Source of the DNA: Bacteroidales bacterium
GTDB lineage: Bacteria; Bacteroidota; Bacteroidia; Bacteroidales; UBA10428
Direction: 5' to 3'
Length of the DNA: 64,000 nucleotides
NCBI GenBank assembly: GCA_016928305.1
Contig: JAFGKY010000073.1
Location: 1-64,000, forward strand
In this document: piece after piece, positions 26,766-34,674 of the stretch
How the letters are laid out: the number at the start of each line of letters is the position of its first letter
How positions within the stretch are numbered: position 1 is the first letter of the stretch
Notes under the pieces: model-generated
The model's database searches: none
The model's input: the letters and a program-made list of their open reading frames with translations, nothing else
What the model was told of the DNA's origin: nothing
Position numbers and translations under genes: made by a program

Positions 26766-27767
26766 ATGGAGAAAATTGGCTGGAAAAGAACAGGAATAGG
26801 CCTGATAATGGTGCTTGTTACCTTGGTAACTCCACGCTGCATGTACGCACAGGTGATCCGTGCTCAGGCTGTGCTTGATACCAATACCATCGACCTGGGA
26901 GGTCAGGTGAAGATGAATCTGATCGTTGAAAAACCCTCCGGTTCGGTTGTTGAATTTCCGTCATTCAATGATACTCTGTTCGGAGCAATTGAGATCCTGT
27001 ATAAAGGCGAAATCGATTCCTCACGAAAACGGGATAACCAGATAATACTCAGTCAACAATTAATCCTCACGGTATTTGATACAGGTTTGTTTTATATTCC
27101 TCCTATTCCATTTGTTTACCGGTCTGAACAGTATATGGATACAATCCGGTCAGCTGCCAATTATCTTGAAGTCCTGTCATTTCCCATCGATACAGCTAAT
27201 ACCATCAGGGATATCAAAGGAATTTACAAAGCACCGTTGAGTTTTAGAGAAATATTTCCCTTTGTATTGCTGTTTCTTGCTCTTATCTTAATTGTTTGGT
27301 TCATTGTATACTATTATAAAAAGAAAAAACGAAATGAACCAATCATGGCCAGATTCCAGCCAATTGACCCTCCTGATGTGGTTGCACTAAGGGAATTGGA
27401 TCGGTTGAAGGTTGAAAAGCTTTGGCAACAAGGCAGAATCAAGGAATATTATTCCCGTCTGTCGGAAATAATCCGCATTTACATTGAGGGACGATACAGT
27501 ATTACAGCACTTGAACAAACATCATACGAGATTCTGGCAGCTGTCCAGGACATACTCGGCCGGGATTCCAACTATGCTATGCTTAAAGCACTGCTTCAAT
27601 TGTCTGATTTGGTTAAGTTTGCCAAGGCAGATCCTGACCCGGATGAGAATCACAATCAACTTGAAAATGCATACCTTTTTATCAGGAATACCCGTCATCA
27701 GCCGATAGATGACGGTAGTAAATCCAATCCAAAACCACACCCGGAAAATATTAATGTTGAAATCTGA
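26766..27767 (+). CDS. Membrane-anchored protein of the Bat operon (BatD-like N-terminus)
   Basis: Track start is a TTG; ATG two codons later (MEKIGWKRTG) is preferred, giving 333 residues. A signal or anchor sequence is followed by an exported beta-rich domain (VIRAQAVLDTNTIDLGGQVKMNLIVEKP) reminiscent of the BatD N-terminal domain. A single membrane helix (about residues 164-187, FPFVLLFLALILIVWFIVYYY) leads to a cytosolic helical domain resembling DUF4381 (LWQQGRIKEYYSRLSEIIRIYIEGRY; PYEILAAVQD-like). It sits between DUF58 and BatA, its usual place in Bacteroidota operons. The role is likely structural in the membrane complex. Confidence 0.8.
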   Translation: MEKIGWKRTGIGLIMVLVTLVTPRCMYAQVIRAQAVLDTNTIDLGGQVKMNLIVEKPSGSVVEFPSFNDTLFGAIEILYKGEIDSSRKRDNQIILSQQLILTVFDTGLFYIPPIPFVYRSEQYMDTIRSAANYLEVLSFPIDTANTIRDIKGIYKAPLSFREIFPFVLLFLALILIVWFIVYYYKKKKRNEPIMARFQPIDPPDVVALRELDRLKVEKLWQQGRIKEYYSRLSEIIRIYIEGRYSITALEQTSYEILAAVQDILGRDSNYAMLKALLQLSDLVKFAKADPDPDENHNQLENAYLFIRNTRHQPIDDGSKSNPKPHPENINVEI

Positions 27768-27770
27768 AGT

Positions 27771-28766
27771 ATGACTGCTGTTGAATTTGCACATCCGCAT
27801 TACCTGTACCTGTTGCTTGGGATAATACCGTTCATCGTATGGTATATTCTGAGGAATAAATCGCTGCAGGCTCATTTGCAAATTTCATCGGTAGATCCAC
27901 TGAAACCAATAGCTAAAACCTCCAAGGTAAACCTCCGGCATATCCCTTTTATACTGAGAATGTTGACTCTTATTCTCATCATCGTTGTATTAGCCCGTCC
28001 GCAATCAACTGACCGGCATGAAAAGACAACCACTGAAGGAATTGATATTATACTGGCCATCGATATTTCAGGCAGTATGCTTGCCCGGGATTTTACTCCC
28101 GACAGACTGGAAGCTGCAAAAGATGTAGCTGTTGAATTTATATCCGGTAGGCCTTATGACCGTATCGGTCTTGTTGTTTTCAGTGCCGAAAGCTTTACAC
28201 AATGTCCGCTTACAACCGATCATGCAGTATTGATTAACCTTTTTAAGGATATAAAGAGTGGTATTATCGAAGACGGAACGGCCATCGGGCTTGGTCTTGC
28301 TAATGCGGTAAAAAGACTTAAAGATAGCGATGCCATAAGCAAGGTAATTATTTTGCTGACTGACGGAATGAACAACACAGGTTCGGTTGATCCGCTCACC
28401 GCAGCAGAGATCGCAAAGACATTTGGAATCAGGGTATACACTATTGGTGTAGGAATCAAGGGAATGGCACCTTATCCGTTTCAGGATGTTTTTGGACGTA
28501 CCGTGATACAAAAAGTACCGGTTGAAATCGACGAGCCAACCTTGCAGGAAATTGCAGATATGACAAATGGTAGTTATTTCAGAGCAACCAATAATGAGAA
28601 ACTGAGGCAGATATATGTAGAAATTGATAAGCTCGAGAAATCAAAAATTGATGTGAAAGAGTATAGCCGCAAGCAGGAGGAATACAGAGTGTATGCCGGC
28701 ATGGCTCTGTTACTACTGTTGATTGAGGTACTCCTTCGCTATATTGTCTTCAGGGGTATACCATAA
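27771..28766 (+). CDS. batA: BatA, von Willebrand A membrane protein
   Basis: BatA carries a VWA domain (about residues 85-280) anchored by N-terminal membrane segments (about 10-27 and 57-78) and a C-terminal one (about 305-325). The MIDAS metal site is DISGSML (DxSxS), with later TDG in LLTDGMNNTG. In Bacteroides the Bat proteins help survival on oxygen exposure, and BatA and BatB are thought to form a membrane complex with VWA domains facing the periplasm. It begins only 3 bases after the preceding stop, so translation is coupled. Confidence 0.9.
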   Translation: MTAVEFAHPHYLYLLLGIIPFIVWYILRNKSLQAHLQISSVDPLKPIAKTSKVNLRHIPFILRMLTLILIIVVLARPQSTDRHEKTTTEGIDIILAIDISGSMLARDFTPDRLEAAKDVAVEFISGRPYDRIGLVVFSAESFTQCPLTTDHAVLINLFKDIKSGIIEDGTAIGLGLANAVKRLKDSDAISKVIILLTDGMNNTGSVDPLTAAEIAKTFGIRVYTIGVGIKGMAPYPFQDVFGRTVIQKVPVEIDEPTLQEIADMTNGSYFRATNNEKLRQIYVEIDKLEKSKIDVKEYSRKQEEYRVYAGMALLLLLIEVLLRYIVFRGIP

Positions 28767-28777
28767 AAAAGTGTATT

Positions 28778-29824
28778 ATGGAAAAAGCAATTTTCAGGTT
28801 TGCACATCAGGAATACTTATGGTTACTGGCTGTTCTGCCTGTATTGATGGCTGTTTATGCCGGCTTTGTATGGAATAAGCAACGATCCATAAAAAAATTC
28901 GGTGATCCGGGCATATTGTCAGCATTGATGCCTTTTGCCTCTGTGAGCCGGAGTCACTATAAATTTATTCTTTTGCTGTTAAGCTTCGGTTTTTTGATAG
29001 TGGCCATTGCCGGACCGCAATTTGGTTCAAAAATAAAGGAAATTAAGCGAAAAGGCATTGAAATAATGATTGCGCTGGATGTTTCAAATAGTATGATGGC
29101 AAGGGATATAGAACCCAATCGGCTGGAACGGGCAAAACAGGCTATCTCAAAACTGATTGACAAACTTGAAAATGATCGGCTTGGATTAATTGTTTTTGCC
29201 GGTGATGCCTATATACAGATACCCATGACCGGAGATTATACATCAGCCAAAATGTTTCTTTCCGGTATCAATACAGCAATGGTATCTAGGCAGGGTACGG
29301 CAATTGGTTCGGCCATAGAGCTGGGCATGAAATCCTTCAGTCCCCGGGAAGAAACAAACAAGGCAATTGTAATTATTAGCGATGGTGAGAATCACGAGGG
29401 AAGCGCAGTCGATATGGCCCGCAATGCAGCTGAAAAGGGCATTAAAGTATATACAATAGGCATTGGTCTCCCTGAAGGAGTTCCTATCCCTGATTCCGAT
29501 AAATCCTATATTCGAGAATACCGCCGTGATAGAAACGGGAATATTGTTACAACGCGACTGAATGAGCAAATGCTCAATGAAATCGCACATGCGGGAAACG
29601 GCAAATATTTCAGGGCAACCTCGGGGAATATAGGATTGAATGATCTTCATACGGTGTTGAACCGGCTTGATAAAACGGAAATGGAATCGAAAACCTACTC
29701 GGAATACGAAGAACAGTTTCCAGCCATAATCTGGATTGTCCTGACTTTACTTATTTTCGAATTGCTCTTGCTTGAAAGAAAAAACAAATGGTTTACAAAA
29801 ATTTCGATATTTAAACAAGCATGA
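28778..29824 (+). CDS. batB: BatB, von Willebrand A membrane protein
   Basis: BatB is a paralogue of BatA: 348 residues, VWA domain with MIDAS motif DVSNSMM (DxSxS), SDGENHEGS and a VxTIGIGLPEGVPI strand. Two N-terminal membrane segments (about residues 12-30, 60-82) and one C-terminal (about 314-334) anchor it. The C-terminus overlaps the next gene by 4 bases (ATGA), giving tight translational coupling. Differences from BatA include a longer acidic/basic insert around residue 235-255 (DSDKSYIREYRRDRNGN), typical of BatB. Confidence 0.9.
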   Translation: MEKAIFRFAHQEYLWLLAVLPVLMAVYAGFVWNKQRSIKKFGDPGILSALMPFASVSRSHYKFILLLLSFGFLIVAIAGPQFGSKIKEIKRKGIEIMIALDVSNSMMARDIEPNRLERAKQAISKLIDKLENDRLGLIVFAGDAYIQIPMTGDYTSAKMFLSGINTAMVSRQGTAIGSAIELGMKSFSPREETNKAIVIISDGENHEGSAVDMARNAAEKGIKVYTIGIGLPEGVPIPDSDKSYIREYRRDRNGNIVTTRLNEQMLNEIAHAGNGKYFRATSGNIGLNDLHTVLNRLDKTEMESKTYSEYEEQFPAIIWIVLTLLIFELLLLERKNKWFTKISIFKQA

Positions 29825-30516
29825 AAATGAAATATATAATAATCATTTTGTTGTTACTGACTCCCATGAAAGCAATTTCACAACCGGAACAAAAATACAT
29901 CCGGAAGGGAAACAATGAATACAAGGAAAAAAAATATAACGAAGCAGAGATAAATTACCGGAAAGCCCTGGAAAAGAACATTAACTCATCGAAAGCTGAA
30001 TACAATCTTTCCAATGCGTTATATAAACAAGAGAAATATGAAGCTGCCGCTACCAAATATTTTAACCTGTCACAACTGAAAAAAAACAAAGATGAGATTT
30101 CCCGGTATTATTATAACCTGGGAAATTCTTTGTTTAAGGCAAATAAACTAAATGAAAGTATTGAGGCATACAAAAATGCCCTGCGTAATAATCCCGGTGA
30201 CACAGATGCAAGGCATAACCTGCAATTTGTCCTTACTATGAAAAATATGCAGAATCAGCAGCAACAACAGGATAACCAGGGTAAAAAAGATCAGCAGGAC
30301 AGTCAGGATAAACAGGATCAGAAACAGCAGCAACAACAACAACAACAACAACAACAAAAGCAACAACAGCAACAGAATCAACAAAAGGATCAGATTTCAA
30401 GGGAAGTTGCTGAAAGATTATTACAGGCGCTGGAGAATGATGAAAAAAAGGTGCTGCAAAAAGTAAAAGAAAAACAAAACCAGGTAAGAAAAGTTCCGGT
30501 TGAAAAGGACTGGTAA
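29821..30516 (+). CDS. batC: BatC, TPR protein with polyglutamine tail
   Basis: This 231-residue protein has a signal peptide (MKMKYIIIILLLLTPMKAISQ) and about three tetratricopeptide repeats (residues 25-135; RKGNNEYKEKKYNEAEINYRKAL, YNLSNALYKQEKYEAAATKY, YNLGNSLFKANKLNESIEAYKNAL). A Gln-rich region of about 45 residues follows, containing an uninterrupted run of eleven Gln, and then a charged C-terminus. Poly-Gln linkers occur in Bacteroidota BatC proteins. The tract is encoded partly by (CAA)9 and could vary in length by slippage. BatC would be a periplasmic scaffold for the other Bat proteins. Confidence 0.9.
   Translation: MKMKYIIIILLLLTPMKAISQPEQKYIRKGNNEYKEKKYNEAEINYRKALEKNINSSKAEYNLSNALYKQEKYEAAATKYFNLSQLKKNKDEISRYYYNLGNSLFKANKLNESIEAYKNALRNNPGDTDARHNLQFVLTMKNMQNQQQQQDNQGKKDQQDSQDKQDQKQQQQQQQQQQQKQQQQQNQQKDQISREVAERLLQALENDEKKVLQKVKEKQNQVRKVPVEKDW
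30331..30357 (+). repeat. (CAA)9 trinucleotide repeat in batC
   Basis: Nine uninterrupted CAA codons encode Gln in the polyQ region of BatC; further CAG/CAA codons flank it. Trinucleotide units keep the frame, so length changes would vary linker length and not disrupt the protein. Confidence 0.9.
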
Positions 30517-30529
30517 AAACTATAGTGGT

Positions 30530-32368
30530 ATGTATAAACGATTGCAATCACGGCAAACATTAATGCGATACGTTATATTAACAGCGATGTTGTCGGTATC
30601 CTTGCACGCGATATTGTCTGCGCAGGATATACAATTTGTGGCACGAGCTGAACCAGATGTACTGAGGGTGGGGGAACAGTTCACAATTATATATGAAGCC
30701 AATCATAACCTTTCGGATATAGAATTGCCCGAGTTCAATGACTTTCAGTATATGGGCGGACCAAGTGTGGGACAAAGCACGCAGATTGAATCGTCACCCG
30801 GAAAGACCTATACAAAAACCACATATAGCTATACTTATTATTTCAGGGCTGTTAAAGAAGGTAAGTATACTGTTGCTCCCGCTAAGGCGACGTTTAAAAA
30901 TAAGAATTATCAATCGAATTCAATAACTGTTGAAATAGTAGGCTCTGGTTCCTCTGCTTCTTCAGCAAAAAAAGATCAGGATGCTGCAAATGCTTCGGCT
31001 GCTTCTTCCGATGATGTATACGTGAGGCTTCTCGTGAATAAAAAAGAAGCATATATTGGTGAACAGATCGTGGCGACCATTAAACTATATACAAAACTTC
31101 AGATTTCCGGACTTGACGAAAGATACAAAGGTCCTGATTTTACAGGTTTTTATACGGAGCCGATAGAAATACCGCCCCTGAGAAATCTTGAACGGGAAAA
31201 TGTAAATGGAGATATATATTATTCGGGTGTGCTGCAAAAAGTATTATTGATACCTCAAAAAACCGGTCAGTTGATCATTGAACCATTTGACCTTGATATT
31301 GCTGTCAGACAACAGGTTAAACGAAAATCAAATAGTTTTTTTGATGAATTTTTTGAGCCTTCCGTACGGGATATTCCTGTTAAACTGACATCGAACCGTG
31401 TTACCATAAAGTGCAAGCCCCTGCCCGTCCCGAAACCTGCTTCGTTTACCGGGGCCGTAGGCAGTTTTACGCTTAGCTCATCGGTTGATAAACCGCAGGT
31501 TATGACGAATGATGCGGTCAATTATAAAATAACCCTTAAGGGTACCGGTAATTATAAAATTGTTGATGAGCCGGTAATTAATTTTCCCCCCGATGTGGAG
31601 AAATACGATCCGGTTATCAAGACTTCCGATGAGAGCCCCATGACGGGAACCAAAACATTTGAATACCTTCTGATTCCGCATTATCCGGGAGAATTTACGA
31701 TTCCACCCGTTGAATTTACTTACTTTGATATACAGTCAAAACAGTTTAAAACCATTCAAACAGCAAGCCATACTATTTATGTTGAAAAAGGGGAGGGCGA
31801 TACGTTACTCCCGGTCATCGCGGGCATGGCAAAAGAAGATATTAAACTGCTTAGCAGTGATATACAATATATAAAACTGAAAAGCAAAAACCTGGACAAC
31901 AATGGAAAATTCCTGGTTGGAGATATCCGGTTTTATTTGTTTTATCTGTTATTGGCCATTTTATCGGGTCTGGTTTTATGGCTTTATCGCAATCATATCC
32001 GGAGAACGAGCGATCTGTTGTTGATAAAGAACAGAAAAGCCAGTAAATATGCCCGCAGACGTTTGAAAAAAGCCTCCCGGATGATAAAGACCGGCAATAA
32101 AACAGAGTTTTACGATGAATTGCATAAAGCAATCTGGCTTTACCTGAGTGACAAACTGGGTATTCCTATAGCTGATCTGTCAAAAGAAAGTGCTCGTTGT
32201 TCTTTGGCATCTTGTCGTGTTAACGAGGAAACCATGAATAAACTGTTTACAATCATCCATGAATGTGAACTGGCTCGTTATGCTCCGGCTTCGAATGTCG
32301 AAAATACAGGAAAACTATTGGATGAAACGATTAAGCTTATTGTCAGGCTTCAACAGGAGATTAGTTGA
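30530..32368 (+). CDS. batD: BatD, large exported membrane protein
   Basis: BatD is a beta-rich exported protein with a single C-terminal membrane helix. The Met at MYKRLQSRQTL or the later MRYVILTAML (30563) is more plausible than the track start, which would overlap batC. Several Ig-like/BatD repeats are visible (VRVGEQFTIIYEANHNLSDIELPEF; YIGEQIVATIKLYTKLQISGL; VMTNDAVNYKITLKGTGNYKIV). The membrane helix at about residue 475-495 (FYLFYLLLAILSGLVLWLY) is followed by a cytosolic helical tail of about 120 residues. An Ala/Ser-rich linker lies near residue 140-160. It ends next to batE. Confidence 0.9.
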   Translation: MYKRLQSRQTLMRYVILTAMLSVSLHAILSAQDIQFVARAEPDVLRVGEQFTIIYEANHNLSDIELPEFNDFQYMGGPSVGQSTQIESSPGKTYTKTTYSYTYYFRAVKEGKYTVAPAKATFKNKNYQSNSITVEIVGSGSSASSAKKDQDAANASAASSDDVYVRLLVNKKEAYIGEQIVATIKLYTKLQISGLDERYKGPDFTGFYTEPIEIPPLRNLERENVNGDIYYSGVLQKVLLIPQKTGQLIIEPFDLDIAVRQQVKRKSNSFFDEFFEPSVRDIPVKLTSNRVTIKCKPLPVPKPASFTGAVGSFTLSSSVDKPQVMTNDAVNYKITLKGTGNYKIVDEPVINFPPDVEKYDPVIKTSDESPMTGTKTFEYLLIPHYPGEFTIPPVEFTYFDIQSKQFKTIQTASHTIYVEKGEGDTLLPVIAGMAKEDIKLLSSDIQYIKLKSKNLDNNGKFLVGDIRFYLFYLLLAILSGLVLWLYRNHIRRTSDLLLIKNRKASKYARRRLKKASRMIKTGNKTEFYDELHKAIWLYLSDKLGIPIADLSKESARCSLASCRVNEETMNKLFTIIHECELARYAPASNVENTGKLLDETIKLIVRLQQEIS

Positions 32369-32388
32369 TAAATAATTATTTTGTGTGT

Positions 32389-33195
32389 ATGAACTTATAT
32401 GTAAAAACTTTGATAATCAGACGTTTGTATAACAATGCCTTACCTTTGCTTGCGATATTCCTCGTAATAGCAGTTTCCTCCTTTGCCAATTGCGTTGGAC
32501 AGAATGATTCATTGTTCAGACTGGCTAATAAATATTACCAGGACAATGAATTCAATAAGGCTGTCTCCACGTATCAGAAAATAATTAACAAAGGGAATCA
32601 AACTCCTGAATTACTTTATAATTTGGGTAATGCATATTTCAAGAGCGGTAAATTGTCATATGCCATTCTCTATTATGAAAAAGCTAAATTATTATCGCCT
32701 CATGATGAAGATATAAATCAGAATCTGGCTATCGCCAATGCCAGGGTTGTGGATAAGATCGATATAATTCCGGATTTTTTTATTAACCGCTGGTTGAAGA
32801 ATCTGATTAATGTATTTCCATCCAATACCTGGGCAATCATAAGTATCATCACTTTTGGCATTATGCTGACATTGTTCCTTCTCTTTTTCTTTTCAGGCTC
32901 AAGAAATGGTAAAAAAGTCGCTTTTTATTCAGCGGTTCTGTTACTGGTGATTTCATTGTTGACATATTGGTTCTCCGTGGAAAGAAAGCAATACATAACA
33001 AGAAACAATACTGCCGTGGTTGTTGATCCTTCAATAGCAATAAAAAGCTCTCCGGATACGGAAGGCAACAATGTATTTATATTGCATGAAGGCACAAAAG
33101 TTATGATCATTGACAGCATTAATGACTGGAAAGAGATAAAACTTTCAGATGGAAATAAGGGTTGGATTGAAAGCAAATCCATTGAACCTATCTGA
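32389..33195 (+). CDS. batE: BatE-like TPR protein with C-terminal SH3-like domain
   Basis: The track begins at a TTG overlapping the batD stop. The ATG at 32389 (MNLYVKTLIIRR) gives 268 residues with a signal or anchor (LLAIFLVIAVSSFANC). Two TPRs follow (LFRLANKYYQDNEFNKAVSTYQKI; YNLGNAYFKSGKLSYAILYYEKA). Two membrane segments (about residues 140-165 and 172-192) separate these from a C-terminal bacterial SH3-like domain (SIAIKSSPDTEGNNVFILHEGTKVMIIDSINDWKEIKLSDGNKGWI). This matches BatE architecture. It closes the operon, and the stop is 4 bases from the convergent acylphosphatase gene. Confidence 0.88.
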   Translation: MNLYVKTLIIRRLYNNALPLLAIFLVIAVSSFANCVGQNDSLFRLANKYYQDNEFNKAVSTYQKIINKGNQTPELLYNLGNAYFKSGKLSYAILYYEKAKLLSPHDEDINQNLAIANARVVDKIDIIPDFFINRWLKNLINVFPSNTWAIISIITFGIMLTLFLLFFFSGSRNGKKVAFYSAVLLLVISLLTYWFSVERKQYITRNNTAVVVDPSIAIKSSPDTEGNNVFILHEGTKVMIIDSINDWKEIKLSDGNKGWIESKSIEPI

Positions 33196-33199
33196 CCGT

Positions 33200-33469
33200 T
33201 TAGAATGCAATTTTAAATTCGCTGAATTGCACAGGAGGTCCTTCCTCTATTGAAACAGACTGTATTATTGCCCGTGAGGGGCCTGTATGGCACCACCTGA
33301 TGAATTCTTCCATTGCGTCTTCATGCCCTTCTGCTTCAATGAATACACTTCCATCCGGTAAATTTCTGACAAATCCGTTAATTCCGAGATGATAAGCAAT
33401 TTTGCGTGCTGAATAACGGAAGCCAACTCCCTGAACGGATCCATGAATGATTATTTTCTTGTGTATCAT
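33200..33469 (-). CDS. acyP: Acylphosphatase
   Basis: This small enzyme of 89 residues hydrolyses acyl phosphates such as acetyl phosphate. The two catalytic blocks are present: HGSVQGVGFRYSA (Arg at about residue 18) and GFVRNLPDGSVFIEAEG (Asn at about residue 36). The rest matches the ferredoxin-like acylphosphatase fold (VQFSEFKI at the end). It is a single-gene unit convergent with batE. In this window the fermentation operon at 55-60 kb also produces acetyl and butyryl phosphate, so a role in limiting acyl phosphates is possible. Confidence 0.93.
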   Translation of the reverse strand: MIHKKIIIHGSVQGVGFRYSARKIAYHLGINGFVRNLPDGSVFIEAEGHEDAMEEFIRWCHTGPSRAIIQSVSIEEGPPVQFSEFKIAF

Positions 33470-33515
33470 AATTTTTAGCTAACTTTAACATCGGAGCCAA
33501 TCGAGAAAAGATTTT

Positions 33516-33932
33516 ATGCTAAAGTTACTGGATTTCTTTTTTATCATCTTTCATACTACCCTTGTTTTCTTTAATCTTTTTGGATGGATTTTCAAACAGA
33601 TGAGGTTTCTGAATCTGATAACACTTCTTCTTACCGGGGGTTCATGGTTTATCCTTGGAATATTTTATGGACTTGGTTATTGTCCGCTTACCGACTGGCA
33701 TTTTTCAGTTCTCGAAAAAATGGGTCAAAGGAACTTGCCTGTTTCATATATCGAATATATGGTGGAAAGACTTTTGCCGGTGAACGTTAATCCCCGAACG
33801 GTAGATATTTGTACGGTTGTGCTGTTTTTTGCAGCATTGATTACATCAATTGTTTTGAATATAGGCGATCATGCAAAACGAAGTAGGTCATCATTGATGA
33901 ATGATTTTCCGGGATCGTCAAACCTGCAATGA
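33516..33932 (+). CDS. Small membrane protein, DUF2784-like
   Basis: This 138-residue protein has three to four hydrophobic segments (about 5-25, 30-55, 88-110, 117-133 roughly). The pattern HTTLVFFNLFGWIFKQ...FILGIFYGLGYCPLTDWHFSVLEKMG resembles DUF2784 (early His, later CPLTxW), though that is a recollection of the family and not a search. Start ATG is 47 bases after the divergent acylphosphatase start. Function is unknown; DUF2784 members are small integral membrane proteins of no known activity. Confidence 0.6.
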   Translation: MLKLLDFFFIIFHTTLVFFNLFGWIFKQMRFLNLITLLLTGGSWFILGIFYGLGYCPLTDWHFSVLEKMGQRNLPVSYIEYMVERLLPVNVNPRTVDICTVVLFFAALITSIVLNIGDHAKRSRSSLMNDFPGSSNLQ

Positions 33933-34113
33933 ACGGCTTCACGGATGAAAGGCATGGCGGAGGAGGGAAGCTGCTTCCGACCCTGTTTGCCTGTATGAAT
34001 GAAAGGGGTATGTTATTGAACAATCATCAAATATATATGTTGTATATGGTAGATAGTTAGATAGTAAAACGGACTGTTTATTACAATCAAAAAATAACAT
34101 TAACTATATAAAA

Positions 34114-34659
34114 ATGAAATATCTGTTCGTATTTGTATTGCTGACCTTTTTGTTTCCGCTACAGGGCAGGCTTCAGCAACTAAAAAGTTTTTATGACTTT
34201 ACGGTAAAAACAATCGCTGATGAAGATTTTAACCTTTCATCCCTTAAAGGCAAAAAAGTCCTGGTGGTCAATACCGCATCAAAATGTGGATTTACGCATC
34301 AATACGGTGAACTTGAAAAGCTGTATAAAGAATACGGCGGTGAAAAATTTATTATCATCGGATTTCCGGCTAATAACTTTTTACATCAGGAGCCCGGTTC
34401 CAATGAGGAAATAGAGACCTTTTGCCGTGTGAATTACGGTGTCACTTTTCCCATGATGGCTAAAATATCGGTTAAGGGAAAAGATATACATCCGTTGTAC
34501 CAATGGTTAACTCAGAAATCAATGAATGGAGTTATGGATGCCGAAATTAAATGGAATTTCCAGAAATTTCTGATCGATGAAAATGGTCGTTTTGTTGATG
34601 TCCTTGCGCCGAAGGAAAGCCCATATAACGATAGGATTATCAGTTGGCTAAAAGAATGA
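34114..34659 (+). CDS. Cysteine-type glutathione peroxidase (GPx/BtuE family)
   Basis: The enzyme reduces hydroperoxides with thiols. The peroxidatic cysteine lies in NTASKCGFTHQYGELEKLY (selenocysteine replaced by Cys), the conserved Gln in HQEPGSNEEIETFC and the Trp-Asn in KWNFQKFLID. The usual FPCNQF reads FPANNF, so the first Gln and Cys of that segment are substituted, while the catalytic Gln of QEPG is kept. A Cys in TFCRVNYGVTFP could be a resolving cysteine as in BtuE-like thioredoxin-dependent enzymes. An N-terminal hydrophobic signal-like segment (MKYLFVFVLLTFLFPLQG) suggests export, which would place it in the periplasm. Convergent with the hybrid kinase gene. Confidence 0.9.
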   Translation: MKYLFVFVLLTFLFPLQGRLQQLKSFYDFTVKTIADEDFNLSSLKGKKVLVVNTASKCGFTHQYGELEKLYKEYGGEKFIIIGFPANNFLHQEPGSNEEIETFCRVNYGVTFPMMAKISVKGKDIHPLYQWLTQKSMNGVMDAEIKWNFQKFLIDENGRFVDVLAPKESPYNDRIISWLKE

Positions 34660-34674
34660 TAAAGCTGCTGGTAT

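Noticed and set aside
28068-28511. 147-aa minus-strand ORF inside batA
   Set aside because: It is antisense to a VWA domain with intact MIDAS motif; no independent evidence.
30148-30384. Poly-Leu ORF on the minus strand
   Set aside because: It is the antisense reading of the CAA/CAG repeat and BatC TPR region.
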